A stretch of DNA of 64,000 nt from Sipunculus nudus (lineage: Eukaryota; Annelida; Sipuncula; Golfingiida; Sipunculidae), in NCBI GenBank assembly GCA_026874595.1, contig CM049320.1, forward strand, positions 21,957,714-22,021,713, written 5' to 3'. Position numbers and translations under genes: made by a program. The notes under the pieces are model-generated. The model was not told the DNA's origin and searched no databases. It worked only from the letters and a program-made list of their open reading frames with translations. This document shows positions 22,981 to 34,889 of this stretch, piece by piece. The first letter of the stretch is position 1. Every line of letters begins with the position of its first letter.

Positions 22981-24535
22981 TCCTGCTAAGCCTTTATTTT
23001 AAATTTATACATATATTTACTGAGATGTGCTTTATATATTCTAATAATCTAATGTATAAATACCCTTTGTACTTTATTTGTCTTGGCGCCTTTTCTGGAG
23101 CGAAAAATAAACACTGCTTAATGTATGTATGTCAAATTTAAGACGGTTTCCTCCATCTAAATAATGTAAACAAATATGATAAGTAGGCTCATTGCTTAAC
23201 ACTCGAACATTGGTGATTAGAAAGAGATAGATGAAGGATTCAGCATTCATAGAAAATTTAATATTCAAGTCACTAACTGAAAGGAGTTTAATAAAACATC
23301 ATTAAGAGTGAAGTATGTAGTTTTTTTGTGACTCCTGACAGCCATCAAATCATACTTATAGGTAGTAGCTGTAGATGTAATGGAAGCTAGGTGGAATGTT
23401 TGTGTGAGCATTTTGAGATGAAATATAAAAGAGGATAAATTAAATTTCTATCATATTGAGTATGGTTATCATCACTTTATTAATGTCCATAGTGAAGTGC
23501 TCACTATAATACCTCGTAGCTTACTTGTGTAATTGGTACTGCAAAAATGAGCAGTAAAAGTAATATTCACCTGCCATCTACGTTCTGAGTAAATCACCTC
23601 ATTAGTATATTAGCAAAGACTTTAAACCTAGTCATGATTAATTGTCCATGCATAACCATAAACAGTTTCCTTTGTGCATCATCTTGACCACACAAAAGTG
23701 TGTTCAGTAGCTTACATGGCTTAAATGTATGAACAACATGACATACCTTATCATACCTTAAACGGTCAGCTTCAACATTTAATGGGGAAAATAAACAGAC
23801 GCGTCCCTATGTCTTCAACGTATAAAACAAAACTCAAGGATAAAGGGATCCATTTCTATAAAGTATGTATGCCCTGAGCCACTTTAGCTGAACTATTGGC
23901 TGACAAATTTTCACACCTAATATTTTACAAAGACATGGTCAGTGGTTAGGTTATTCCTTTTAAGAAATACTGAGCTAATAAGCAGAAAAGAGGGAAGGAT
24001 ATGATACTTCCACGTAGATAGAAGGAGATTCTCCATGGAACTACAGAGGGAGTCCTGCTCTTATCAAGGTATACGCATAGATAGACATCAAAAGAGCACG
24101 GCTTCCCTGTTGCATGCTGTGTTTGCCCCTGCAGTACTCTAAAGCAACCATTGGTCTTTGGCAGATCCATGAGGAGAACACCTCAGGCTTTGTGGGTTAT
24201 GTTAAGCTATATGCAGCCAGTGAAATAGCCAGATGCAGCCCCTGTAGTGGCTTATATCAGGTCATAGTATATTATAGGTTAGAGTAGGCTGTTTCTCTAC
24301 TTAGGATCATGTTATGTAATATGCCTAACTGGCCACAGTATAAGCCTACAATACTGAACAGTCTAAACACACAACATTATGGCCAGGTACAAGTGTACAA
24401 CATCATGCCCAGTGGGGACTATAAACGCGAATCTGTCTAAAAAATTAGAGAATTAAGATTTCGTAGCTCAACACTTTTATACACAGTAAACTCACTCCAG
24501 ATAATGGAATAATCGAAGGAACATTAACAGACATG
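22981..24535. other. Unassigned AT-rich sequence
   Basis: No gene, RNA or repeat recognised over this stretch. Confidence 0.35.
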
Positions 24536-24598
24536 GGCATTATATTCTGGTAAAGGTGGTCGCTGTACTACAACAATATTTTTGGCTCGCAGAAACCC

Positions 24599-24878
24599 AC
24601 AGATCTCCTTCGCTTTGTCCGCTGCTTTGTATGACACCTTTTCGGGGTTACTACGCCACGGCCGGTACAAGGCCAAGAAACGTAATCAACCTAACGTGAG
24701 CGTGGTATCGCATTGTGCATCAAACTAGTGAGAGCGGGGTTTAAAACGTTGAGTTGGAACTTACTATACGATACCGCGCTCTCATTGGTCTGATTATCAT
24801 TCTTTGTCCTGTGCCAGCCCTGGTGGTGAAACCCGGCGAATCCTGCTATACAAAGCGGTTATAGCGAAGTAGATCTGG
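24599..24878. mobile_element. Foldback element with ~115-bp imperfect inverted arms
   Basis: The left arm 24599-24715 pairs with the right arm 24764-24878. AGATCT-CTTCGCT, CGCTTTGTAT, CGGGGTT/CGGGTTT, GGCCGGTACA/GGCTGGCACAG, TAATCA-ACC, GAGCGTGGTATCG and its partner GAGCGCGGTATCG all fall in the same order. The spacer is about 50 bp. Outer flanks may extend the pairing (CATTATA at 24538 and TATAATG at 24915). There is no coding capacity. A foldback MITE is most likely, and transcription through it would give a long imperfect hairpin RNA. Confidence 0.7.
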
Positions 24879-24925
24879 AGCGACTGCAGTGTTTAATCGC
24901 TACCGAAGGAGTTTATTATAATGTT

Positions 24926-25449
24926 CGAGAAAATTCTATTGGGATTTCCGTACTCTGTAGGGGATACAAAATAAGGCACACATTAATACTAGTACACAGA
25001 GTTTGTGATTTCGCACCTGACCTTAGCACTAATTGATGATTCAGGTACATCACAAACAATGAAACCTTTATTTCAAGTCTGGTCATCCCATACGACACAA
25101 CGTTATCACTATATCAATTTACGTTATCCTTGCCATTGCGTCCAAAGGGATATGTTCAAAGAAACCCGTTCGCTCGTTAGAAGTAATACTTCTGGTTTTA
25201 TGACGCAGTGGAAGTGTTTTACAGACTAAATCATATATCTGTTATCTCCGTGGTTAATTCCTATGTGTACGTTATGGGAATGCGTTCTTCAGCTAGGTTA
25301 TTCAGTGATTCAGTGAACCGCATACGTGACTAAAATCAGTGATATACATGAAGGTAATCCAACAGGGCAACTGAAAGTGAACTCTACAGATATAATATAT
25401 ACCGTGACAACAATTAGATATATGCATTCTCCAAGAGATCACTCGGACT
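24926..25449. other. Unassigned sequence
   Basis: No recognisable gene or repeat. Confidence 0.35.
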
Positions 25450-25466
25450 CCCCCCCCCCCCCCCCC
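25450..25466. repeat. Poly-C tract (17 nt)
   Basis: Homopolymer. Confidence 0.95.
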
Positions 25467-26215
25467 GGAAAACCCGCAACTGAGCGATAATGGGGAATCT
25501 GTTATGGAGTTCACGACCGTTGATATAAGGTCAAGGTCAAAATAAATATCAGGTGCAAATATATGAACTAGGACTTATATTGTTCCCGAATGTAAGCTTT
25601 TCAAAATCAGCCATATTGGAAAATTGGAGCATACAGAAAATGGATGGAAGAAAGAAAAGTTGATATCGATCGTTCTGCACCCGGTGTGACCAAAGTGGGT
25701 CCACCTACCAAAATCTTTTACCCAAATATGAATCGTGTATAGACATAAATTCATCATCCCCTGTAAGCCTCCACGTCATACCCAGGGGGGTGGGGTTTAT
25801 AATAAAACTGGGTGGGGTAAGGCGTAAATTTTTCAGACGATTTTTAGTGAGAGATTCAGCGGCATATGCTACATACTGCTTACCAGCAGCTCGATCGCTT
25901 GTCCTAGACAGGGCGGTACATTATATCTTACCAGGGCCAATCGAATTAAGCCAACTTCCGCTCCGCCCTGTCCATGTAATTAAAACACCAATAACAAGGT
26001 ATAGATGGTCACCTTTAATATTGTTCATTTTGATTAACTTGATGCAGAATTGTTGTAGGGGGAAGGGTATATCTTTATATAATTTCGGTTTAAAATGCAA
26101 GAAATATATTTTATATAATATATGTTCAGAAAAGGGATATGACTTTATATCTGAACCAACGAGGAAATCTATCAGCCGCTGTCATGAAGCACAAGTCATC
26201 TCCGATTTTTTTTTC
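25467..26215. other. Unassigned sequence with short GC-rich stem
   Basis: GACAGGGCGG (about 25908) and its complement CCGCCCTGTC (about 25965) could form a 10-bp stem with a ~45-nt loop. The open frame from 25790 continues into the CT tract and is not credible as a gene. Confidence 0.35.
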
Positions 26216-26219
26216 ACAG

Positions 26220-26437
26220 TTCATCTTCTCGTCTTCTTCTTTCCGGTTTATCAGTCTCTCACTCCATTTCTCTTTCGCTCACTCGCTCGCTCTCTCCCCT
26301 CTCTCTGTCTCTGTCTCATTCTCCTCTCTCTCTGTCTCTCTCTCACTCTCTCTTACTCCCCACTCACTCGCTCTCACCTTCTTTCTCTCTCTCTCACACA
26401 CTCTCTCTCACTCTCAATCTCTCTCTCTCGCTCCCCC

Positions 26438-26493
<56 letters not shown>

Positions 26494-26600
26494 GTCACAC
26501 ACTCACTCTCACTCTCTCTCTCGCTCTCCCCTTCTCTCTCTCTCTCTCCCTCTCTCTCTCTCTCTTTCCCCCCTCTCTCTTTCTTTCTTGCTTGTATCTG
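26220..26600. repeat. Long polypyrimidine (CT)n tract
   Basis: About 380 bp of almost pure pyrimidine on the plus strand, with a 50-bp pure CT core at about 26440-26490. Such mirror-symmetric polypurine/polypyrimidine DNA can form triplex (H-DNA). Frames of 311, 177 and 77 codons through it are artefacts. Confidence 0.95.
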
Positions 26601-28190
26601 TCTTCCTATCTTTTTGCCCACATTCAAGTCTCTATCTTTTTATTTGGCCATTTAATCAGCATGTTGATCTAAACTATCAATCTGTATTTTCTCTATCCAT
26701 CCGTATCTTAGTTTGCGATTATTAGTATTTGGTCACGACGGATCTTATTCAATCACGACCCCCACCTTCATCTTGGAAGGTCTGTGGTCTTAGTAAAGTG
26801 ACATTTGACATTTTCTTAAGTTAAAAAAGCTGTCTTTCTTTATTAAACTCAATATATCCAGCTGATGCCCCGAACGGACTCTCTGCACATATCCTTCATA
26901 TGATATCGCAGGGGAACAATGGTCTCTTCCGCAGGAAGGTACATCTTTAAGACTTCCGAAGAACGTGATATCAGACGCTGACTGGGCTAACTCACCAGCA
27001 GGCATTTGGTTGCTATTATTTCGATAATATTATTTCGATTTTGTATAGCGTTAGGCTTTACTTATACCATTTTGCCGCTGAAATCTGCCCCTTTTACGAA
27101 AATGGCTTTTTCTTTAATCTTCAAGGTAAATCAGATTTTACGACATATACGAGTAAACCCAGTTCTTGTAAAACGCAGTATTTTTATTATAATACGACTG
27201 ATCGCGCGGAAATGGGTTTCTGCGTGGCGATTTTACTTGGAAAATTTTGCCGTTTTATCAACTTGGCAATTTCTTTTCATCTTAAGGCGCAAGTCTTATT
27301 TTACGACATCTGTGGGCTCAGCGACTTAATTCGGTAAGAGGGCTGGAGCAGACTCCTCCAGGGTCGTCTGTCGCGGAGCCTCGTTATCGATCGATATCCA
27401 CCAGTTGCCATAGCGGCTGGTTTTAAGGCGCCAAGACACCGGGCCGCAGCCGTGTCCAGAAACACAAATTGTCGGTGTTATAGGAATATACTTCCCCGAG
27501 ACAATTCCATCAGCTCCGCCCCCAACTCTAAGCATTAACTTGGTCGGTTAGTTTTCCTGTTATCAAATTAACTCAAAATTTTCTGAGTGGATTTTAAAGA
27601 AACGGTCATATAAATGTTTGCTACTCTGAATTATAATGGTATTGAGATTCTTTACCATTGCAAAATATGTAATTTTTTGTCCCGGCCCAAGATGAAACCA
27701 TCGCCATTCACCAGTGGTAAGGAAATCCTTATGTGTAAAATATTTGAATGTTATGATTTTTTTTCGTCAGAAATGTGCACAGGTATATGACCTAATTGGA
27801 GCTGTCTGTATTCTTTCGGCTAAATGCAGACCTGTGATGCAAGCATCGAATATGTGAACGATGATACGCATTTCGCTCGATATGGACTCATGCTATTCCT
27901 TCCCTCAGGTACAAAACACCTCAGTTTTGGTTAGGGTCCCGGTAATATTCATGACCTGAATGGTAATCCTCAATAATGGCGACGGTATGCGGTCTCCGAC
28001 TGCATTCAAATTAGTATTTGCTATTGATACCATGCTTCTGACTTTATACTCATCATTAGAGCAGTCACTTATTTACACTTTCATTTCCTTTTGCTCTCAA
28101 ATTAACAACGCCGGATTTCTTTGCCTGAGAGAACGTATACGCCGTATCCGGCTTTGCAGCACGGCGAGGCACAGTCTCCACATTGTCCTT
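26601..28190. other. Unassigned, apparently single-copy sequence
   Basis: No exon recognised. TTTTACGACAT occurs at about 27136 and 27299 within otherwise unrelated sequence. Overlapping plus-strand frames of 107 and 98 codons at 27006-27337 have no recognisable domain. Confidence 0.35.
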
Positions 28191-28290
28191 ACAGGGCCAA
28201 TTAATCACGCTAATTAGTGAGCTTCGGCCGGCTTTTGTCCCGCTATTACAGCTGGTGATTACGATGCATCATGGTCTATCAGCAACATTC
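28191..28290. promoter_or_regulatory. Cluster of homeodomain-type sites (candidate conserved element)
   Basis: CCAATTAATCAC (28197-28208) is followed at once by the palindrome CTAATTAG (28210-28217). Downstream lies ATTACAGCTGGTGATTACGAT, with an E-box CAGCTG and further ATTA cores. The spacing and mixed composition contrast with the AT-rich surroundings. TAATTA cores are common in AT-rich DNA, so only cross-species conservation would make this an enhancer. Confidence 0.22.
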
Positions 28291-28544
28291 CTAAACCCAA
28301 GCAGGAAACTGTAGATTTGGATTGTTTATACGGGTTTTGTGTTAAATTTCTGGGCTTTCCTATCTGAAATATTTCTCGGGGGTATTGTTTTTATGGGCTT
28401 ATGGAGTAAAGAAGATGTTTTGAAAATAAGATGTTAAATAAAAAATAAAATTTGGGCTTTAATGATATTTGAAACTATTGAGCTACTTAGATATACAACT
28501 TATGTATAGTCTGTTGGTCTTCTTTTATGTTGTAAAAAGGTAAA

Positions 28545-28815
28545 GTCTGTTGGGCTTTTACAACCAAGCCTACTGGGTCATCAGGCCGGAGCTTATCTCA
28601 GTTTCTGTAGCGTGAAGCGACCAAGGAGATAACCTTTGCCTGGATGGGACGCAAGTTCATCGCAGGTTTCCTTCCCAGTAGTTACTGGTACCCACACCTA
28701 CAGCTTGGTGGACAGAAGCACACCTGCGGATGTGACTAGAGGGTCTTGACCGGGAATCGAAATCACGACATCTCGATCATGAGCTAGGCACCTTAACCAT
28801 TACACCACCGCCCCA
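28545..28815 (-). mobile_element. tRNA-derived SINE (S2), minus strand
   Basis: Read on the minus strand, the head has GGCGGTGGTGTAATGGTTAA (A-box region) and GTGATTTCGATTCCCGGTC (B-box region) about 45 bp apart. The body then continues through GTACCAGTAACTACTGGGAA, and its final section contains CGCTTCACGC, GATAAGCTCCGGCCTGA and ACCCAGTAGGCT. That final section is shared with the SINE at 38050-38340, whose 5' half differs. The two therefore share a central or 3' domain joined to different heads. Confidence 0.75.
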
Positions 28816-29052
28816 CACAGATATACAAAAACATAGTAATATAATAATCCTGGTTACTAAAGTGCAATAAAATGTTGAGCATCCAGTCACAAGTTAGGTA
28901 AGTGCACGTCAACGTTTATTAAAACATCAGCTTGTGTAACTAATGAACAGCTATAGAAGTGCTTTAAACAAATGCCATAAAAATATTCAAAATTAAACAA
29001 TTATTGATTTCTAATCCATAGATGAAAGGGAACGTGTTCTCATTATTTGGTC
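28816..29052. other. Unassigned AT-rich sequence
   Basis: No signal. Confidence 0.35.
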
Positions 29053-29366
29053 GTTTAATAGGATTGCCTTTTGTTCGCGAGGGTTTCAAATTCGCGAAAT
29101 TCGAGAAAAGGGAATTTTTGCGTTAATAAAACATTCGTGAACGAGAGGTCAAACGTGGAAAGCAAATTATCTTTCATCAATGAACAATTTTTTTTCAACT
29201 TTTTCGCTGTTCATTTGTCCAATTATTAATATTATTTATTTAATATAATTAATTCCTATAATAATGAATTACTTTTTGTTGGTGTGTTCATATGGCGAGA
29301 TAGGGAAAATGAAACACTTAAACTGTGAAGATTGCGAAATTTTAATCCCGCTAATATGAAACCAGG
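29053..29366. mobile_element. TTCGCG-type MITE (R2)
   Basis: The left end GATTGCCTTTTGTTCGCGAG and GGGTTTCAAATTCGCGAAAT match the copy at 19698. The right part, GAAATTTTAATCCCGCTAAT followed by ATGAAACCAG, matches its GCGAAAGTTTAACCCCGCGAAT end. It is about 315 bp, shorter than R1 in the A/T-rich middle. Confidence 0.6.
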
Positions 29367-29744
29367 TACGAGCCAAGCTCGCTTTCTATAAGACGATCTT
29401 ATGAACATATCGTACGTTAGGCCAACGTGTTAAGGTTCTTATACACTGTTGAATACCACCATTGGGTGCAAAGAATTTGTTATCATAGATTATGTGACTG
29501 GCCCAGTTCGCGTTGGAAAAAAGTAACTTGTATATGAAATACTCTTGTTCGTTTGCCACCCGAGTAGTCTATGCCAGCAGGACACTGAAGTAAGCTTAAG
29601 TTTTTGTATGTTAAATTTTCGCGATTTTTACTTTTTATTTCAGAATTTCGCTATCTTTCCATTTTCGCTATCACATCATACACATTTTTAAAGACCTACA
29701 CTTAGTGTATTCATTATTATATGATTTACATGCAGGCAAAATTT
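29367..29744. other. Unassigned sequence with TTCGCGA remnants
   Basis: TTTTCGCGATTTTTAC and ATTTTCGCTATC (29618-29685) look like a further decayed piece of the TTCGCG MITE family. No gene is seen. Confidence 0.35.
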
Positions 29745-32700
29745 TAATGATTTATGAAAAGTACCAAAGTACACCAAACGTATGGAAATTATTTTCCATA
29801 ATAGGGAATTAATATAAAAGGTTCCATGTTTTTTTTTAATTATCAACTTTTTGACTTGCGACGCTACAGGCAGAGATAACGTACACTGATGCCTCAGTAC
29901 AAATGGCTTTTCGTCTGTGTTGACAGGGCGTCTTGATCATCAAGGTATTATTTTCGCCATTTCCTTTGCCTGCATGAATATCGTGAAATTAGAAACTTCG
30001 CGAACAAAAAGGCTATCACAGTATTTAACTATCTGACAACAGGGGTATACAAAGATTTTTTGTTTTTAAATTAAGACAACATATTACAGGCCTACAGGTA
30101 CGCTATCTTTCAAAAACCAGACTAACCGTTAGATATGATTATGTATACCACTAAAAACACCTATCATTGGCGAAAACAGATTCTGTTATAACTCAGCTTA
30201 CTGGTCAGCATACAAGCATGTTTCACACAGAACACGAAAATAGTCATTCCCAAGATAGGATTTGTACTTTTGTCTGTTTGACAGTGTCACGAATAAAAAA
30301 AAAACTACCGGTCAAATATAGATGCATACTTAGTCGTGTGTTCATGTTAATCCCAATCCATACTCGCGACTGAGGATTCTCGAAATGGGAATTCATTCCA
30401 GACTGGCCAAGGCCATGATATGGTTAAGACTTAACTGTTATCTCTGACAGAGAAATCATATGCGGTCCTGTAACGCTAAGTGTCGGTACTGCCACTCTGG
30501 CATAAGAGCAAACACGGAGCTACATGTATCGGTGATTGGAATCACGTATTATTAACGCACATATAGTAGCAAACAAAAATACTAACGCCCTTGCAGGGCT
30601 AAGCTCATTCATACGAACCATGACTTGATGCCGATCGTTTGCCGCTCTAAAAAGAGCATAAAAAACTAAAATAATTTGAAAACTAACCTTATAAAGAACA
30701 CAGACTCCTTAGCTATATTTTATACATAGATTGTACGAATATTTATTATGATTTATTAAAATGTTAATGATTTATGAAAAGTTTATGAAAAATGGGAATT
30801 ATTTTCCATTATAGGGAATTAATATAAAAGGTTCCATGTTTTTTTTAAATTATCAACTTTTTGACTTGCGACGCTACAGGCAGAGATAACGAACACTGAT
30901 GCCTCAGTACAAACTGGCTTTTCGTCTGTGTTGACGGGGCGTCTTGATCATCAAGGTATTATTTTCGCCATTTCCTTTGCCTGCATGAATATCGTGAAAT
31001 TAGAAACTTCGCGAACAAAAAGGCTATCACAGTATTTACCTATATCTGACAACAGGGGTATACAAAGATTTTTTGTTTTTAAATTTAGACAACATATTAC
31101 AGGCCTACAGGTACGCTATCTTTCAAAAACCAGACTAACCGTTAGATATGATTATGTATACCACTAAAAACACCTATCATTGGCGAAAACAGATTCTGTT
31201 ATAACTCAGCTTACTGGTCAGCATACAAGCATGTTTCACACAGAACACGAAAATAGTCATTCCCAAGATAGGATTTGTACTTTTGTCTGTTTGACAGTGT
31301 CACGAATAAAAAAAAACTACCGGTCAAATATAGATGCATACTTAGTCGTGTGTTCATGTTAATCCCGATCCATACTCGCGACTGAGGATTCTCGAACTGG
31401 GAATTCATTCTAGACTGGCCAAGGCCATGATATGGTTAAGACTTAACTGTTATCTCTGACAGAGAAATCATACGCGGTCCTGTAACGCTAAGTGTCGGTA
31501 CTGCCACTCTGGCATAAGAGCAAACACGGAGCTACATGTATCGGTGATTGGAATCACGTATTATTAACGCACATATAGTAGCAAACAAAAATACTAACGC
31601 CCTTGCAGGGCTAAGCTCATTCATACGAACCATGACTTGATGCCGATCGTTTGCCGTTCTAAAAAGAGCATAAAAAACTAAAATAATTTGAAAACTAACC
31701 TTATAAAGAACACAGACTCCTTAGCTATATTTTATACATAGATTGTACGAATATTTATTATGATTTATTAAAATGTTAATGATTTATGAAAAGTTTATGA
31801 AAAAATGGGAATTATTTTCCATTATAGGGAATTAATATAAAAGGTTCCATGTTTTTTTAAATTATCAACTTTTTGACTTGCGACGCTACAGGCAGAGATA
31901 ACGAACACTGATGCCTCAGTACAAACTGGCTTTTCGTCTGTGTTGACGGGGCGTCTTGATCATCAAGGTATTATTTTCGCCATTTCCTTTGCCTGCATGA
32001 ATATCGTGAAATTAGAAACTTCGCGAACAAAAAGGCTATCACAGTATTTACCTATCTGACAACAGGGGTATACAAAGATTTTTTGTTTTTAAATTTAGAC
32101 AACATATTACAGGCCTACAGGTACGCTATCTTACATAAACCAGACTAACCGTTAGATATGATTATGTATACCACTAAAAACACCTATCATTGGCGAAAAC
32201 AGATTCTGTTATAACTCAGCTTACTGGTCAGCATACAAGCATGTTTCACACAGAACACGAAAATAGTCATTCCCAAGATAGGATTTGTACTTTTGTCTGT
32301 TTGACAGTATCACGAATAAAAAAAAAACTACCGGTCAAATATAGATGCATACTTAGTCGTGTGTTCATGTTAATCCCGATCCATACTCGCGACAGAGGAT
32401 TCTCGAACTGGGAATTCATTCTAGACTGGCCAAGGCCATTATATGGTTAAGACTTAACTGTTACCTCTGACAGAAAAATCATACGTTCTCTCGCGGACCT
32501 GTAACGCTAAGTGTCGGTATACTGCCACTCTGGCATAAGATCAAACACGGAGCTACATGTATCGGTGATTGGAATCACGTATTATTAACGCACATATAGT
32601 AGCAAAAAAAAATACTAACGCCCTGGCAGGGCTCATTCATACGAACCATGACTTGATGCCGATCGTTTCCCGTTCTAAAAAGAGCATAAAAAACTAAAAT

Positions 32701-32778
32701 AATTTGAAAACTAACCTTATAAAGAACACAGACTCCTTAGCTATATTTTATACATAGATTGTACGAATATTTATTATG
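29745..32778 (+). repeat. Three head-to-tail ~1011-bp units
   Basis: The anchor GGTTCCATG falls at 29820, 30830 and 31843, and GGCGAAAACAGATTCTG recurs with spacings 1013 and 1010. Units 2 and 3 are almost identical over their length. Unit 1 differs mainly in its first 60 bp. Each unit includes a TTCGCG-MITE-derived half (ATATCGTGAAATTAGAAACTTC then GCGAACAAAAAGGC). A 60-86 codon frame is shared by the copies, but its end shifts with the A-run length (8 to 10 A), so I do not call it a gene. A diverged partial relative lies at about 34890-35090. The array ends where a SINE begins at 32778. It could be a young satellite or a locally triplicated transposon. Confidence 0.92.
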
Positions 32779-32960
32779 ATGAATCGCGGCACTCTACACA
32801 TGGCACAGGTGCGGGAGTTCTGTAGTCTGTTTAGGGATGGCGTAAACCGGAAAACCAGGAGAAAACCATTGTCCGTAGACGGGCAACTACAACCCAATCT
32901 CACAACAACGCCGGGATTTGTTACCCAGGTCGCCATTAGCGAATGGCAAAGTTATTGAAG
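32768..32960 (-). mobile_element. V-SINE-like SINE (S3), minus strand
   Basis: On the minus strand it shows a B-box-like region (GGTAACAAATCCCGGCG), TTGGGTTGTAGTTGCCCGTC, then GGTTTTCTCCTGGTTTTCCG and CCATCCCTAAACAG. The 3' end is AGAGTGCCGCGATT followed by ATAATAA. The same order occurs at 42089-42333. The TTTTCTCCGGGTACTCCGG type of box is characteristic of V-SINE central domains in vertebrates, and related versions occur in invertebrate SINEs. It abuts the end of the third 1-kb tandem unit. Confidence 0.65.
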
Positions 32961-33700
32961 ATGGAGGGATGGCAACTCTAAAAGGTTTACTGTGTGTGCT
33001 CATTTGACTTTGCCGTACCTCATATATCATTATCAGTATCCGACGAGATGATGAAAAAAACTCTTGACGAACCGTCAAATTTTCGTTTAAAAGAAGTAAC
33101 ACCAGCTGTTCATAATAACAAACTTCCGGAAATGCGTTGTCTAATGTTTGTCTGTTCGGATCAAGGAATTCAGCTTGGTAGCTCCTTTAAAGAAAAATAA
33201 AATATAAACTAGAAATTCATTTAAGAACCTCGCCGTTAAAGATAAAATAAGGTTAACTGTGATATGACAAAATGCTCTCTTTCTTGCCGATATATGAGGG
33301 ACCCGAAAACGCGGTGTCGGACTCCTTCGACTCGTGTCACCGGTGTGGTTGTACAGATAAATTTCCCATGATCATGGAAGGTAAAAGGAAGAGATCAAGT
33401 GATATTAATTTAAGTGTATCGAATTTGTAGATTATAGAAACAGAATAAAGGGGTTGGGTCGAACTGCGATAGGGGTGCTACTCCAGCTAGATGATACACT
33501 CAGTTTCAACGATCACACTGATAAAGGCTGAGAAAGCGGTTAAAAGCGTGAGTATGATTTTATTTTACACCCCAGATTTTGTATAAGCAAAAGGAAAACA
33601 AGAATTTTTATAATGCTTCCGAAAATAATATAATAAATCAAGCTGGAGTTTGAATCTCTCGCAGAGTATAGGTTGTCATTTATATTTTAATTTCGTTTCT
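32961..33700. other. Unassigned sequence
   Basis: No exon or repeat recognised. Confidence 0.35.
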
Positions 33701-34420
33701 TGCTTGCATGCAGGAAGACCGGTGTGGACTCTCAGCCGCGGCGGAGGCTTATCACGCTCTACTCATTGCCCTCTGTTAGACTGTGAGACATACTAACATT
33801 TATAAATATGTGTGGGCGGAAGAGTGGGAGGCTGAAGGACTTACCATATGCTTGGCGGAAAGATTGATTTCAGAGTGACAGTAAAATGTGACAACGCCGG
33901 ATTAGTCCGCGACACCGCCGTCACACGTACATGCCGGCCAACTCTCCCAGCGCGGGCCCCATTTAAAGGAATATTCCCAACCGTCCAGGACTTCACCATG
34001 GGCGTATCGATTGGCGTTAGCAAGTGGCATCGGGTTATAGGAATCCCTTGTCCATAAAAAATGTGGAGACGCCAGGACAGCTGGTTCAGAGCTTTTGAGA
34101 ATCAGCCCTGATAAATACAGAAAGCTTTTTGGCTCTTTTGTGTGAATTCTATCAAGTGGACCTCATATCGGTCCCGCAAGCACGAGCTCCGCGATGAACA
34201 AAATACCCCGATCTGATATCTTGAGCGGTTAAATCTCTCGGAACTCTTTAGTGCACTAATTAGATGTTATTTTAATTTGCGCTCTCCACGAGGTTTCACA
34301 TCGAAGGGCGGTTTTTCTGGTGTTCCTTTTTGATAATTTTACTAGAAGCACTGAACTTTTTTTTTAAATTTTAATTATCGGCTTCCAGCGACTTCTTTTT
34401 TTCTCCCAATCAGGGCCTGG
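33701..34420. other. GC-richer single-copy patch, possible exon or conserved element
   Basis: Composition and CpG content rise at 33715-34060. On the minus strand a consensus donor, ATATG|GTAAGT, lies at 33839-33850, preceded by a 60-codon open frame (33841-34023) whose stop is created by the donor itself. On the plus strand a 69-codon frame overlaps it. Neither protein is recognisable. CTAATTAG at 34256-34263 repeats the homeodomain palindrome seen at 28210. This may be a minus-strand exon or a conserved regulatory region, and the evidence is thin for either. Confidence 0.25.
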
Positions 34421-34889
34421 ATTTATAAACTTTTCATTTAATGGCGTATTGGGTTTATTCCATTCACATTTCTCCTTGAAGATCCTGCGATGCCTGAAGA
34501 GCACGATTTTCCCACAAACCAATCCAACTGTTAGGACTGGCGTGTTTATGTTCGTGCCGAGTTTATCGATCGGATGCCGATAATGCGTGGCTGTCTATCG
34601 GGAAAATATGAATATCATTTATCGGCAAGAGTAAATATATCAAATGAGATAATTTTCAACAAACAGTCCGGAAAATACTGTGGTTGGCTGCATATTCGGG
34701 GTCATTTTTATTTTTCAGTGTTTCATGAGGATTTCTTTTCGCGATCTCACCATACTTTAAAGTGCACATAATATATATCCTTTACCTAATGAAATACCTA
34801 TAGTTAATATGCTCGTACAGTCTAACAAATTGAAGAGAATTAAAGAGAACAACGAACTAATCCTTATCTTTATAATTATATATCAAACT
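34421..34889. other. Unassigned sequence
   Basis: No gene recognised. The TTTATAAACTTTTCATTTAA stretch at about 34432 is notable only as a possible factor site. Confidence 0.3.

Noticed and set aside
25790-26725. 311-codon open frame (and a 177-codon one in another phase)
   Set aside because: Most of the length is the CT tract read as Ser/Leu repeats. The part before the tract has no recognisable domain.
27006-27337. Overlapping 107- and 98-codon frames as an exon
   Set aside because: Two phases are open over the same DNA, neither gives a recognisable protein, and no paired splice sites were identified.
20383-29050. Next exons of the zinc-finger gene
   Set aside because: I looked for further Cys-x2-Cys / His-x3-5-His patterns with TGEKP-like linkers on the plus strand and recognised none. 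They may lie outside the window or be too short to see by eye.
30167-32450. Repeated 60-86 codon frame shared by three tandem units
   Set aside because: The shared sequence reflects recent duplication. The frame end changes with A-run length and the first codon is not ATG.
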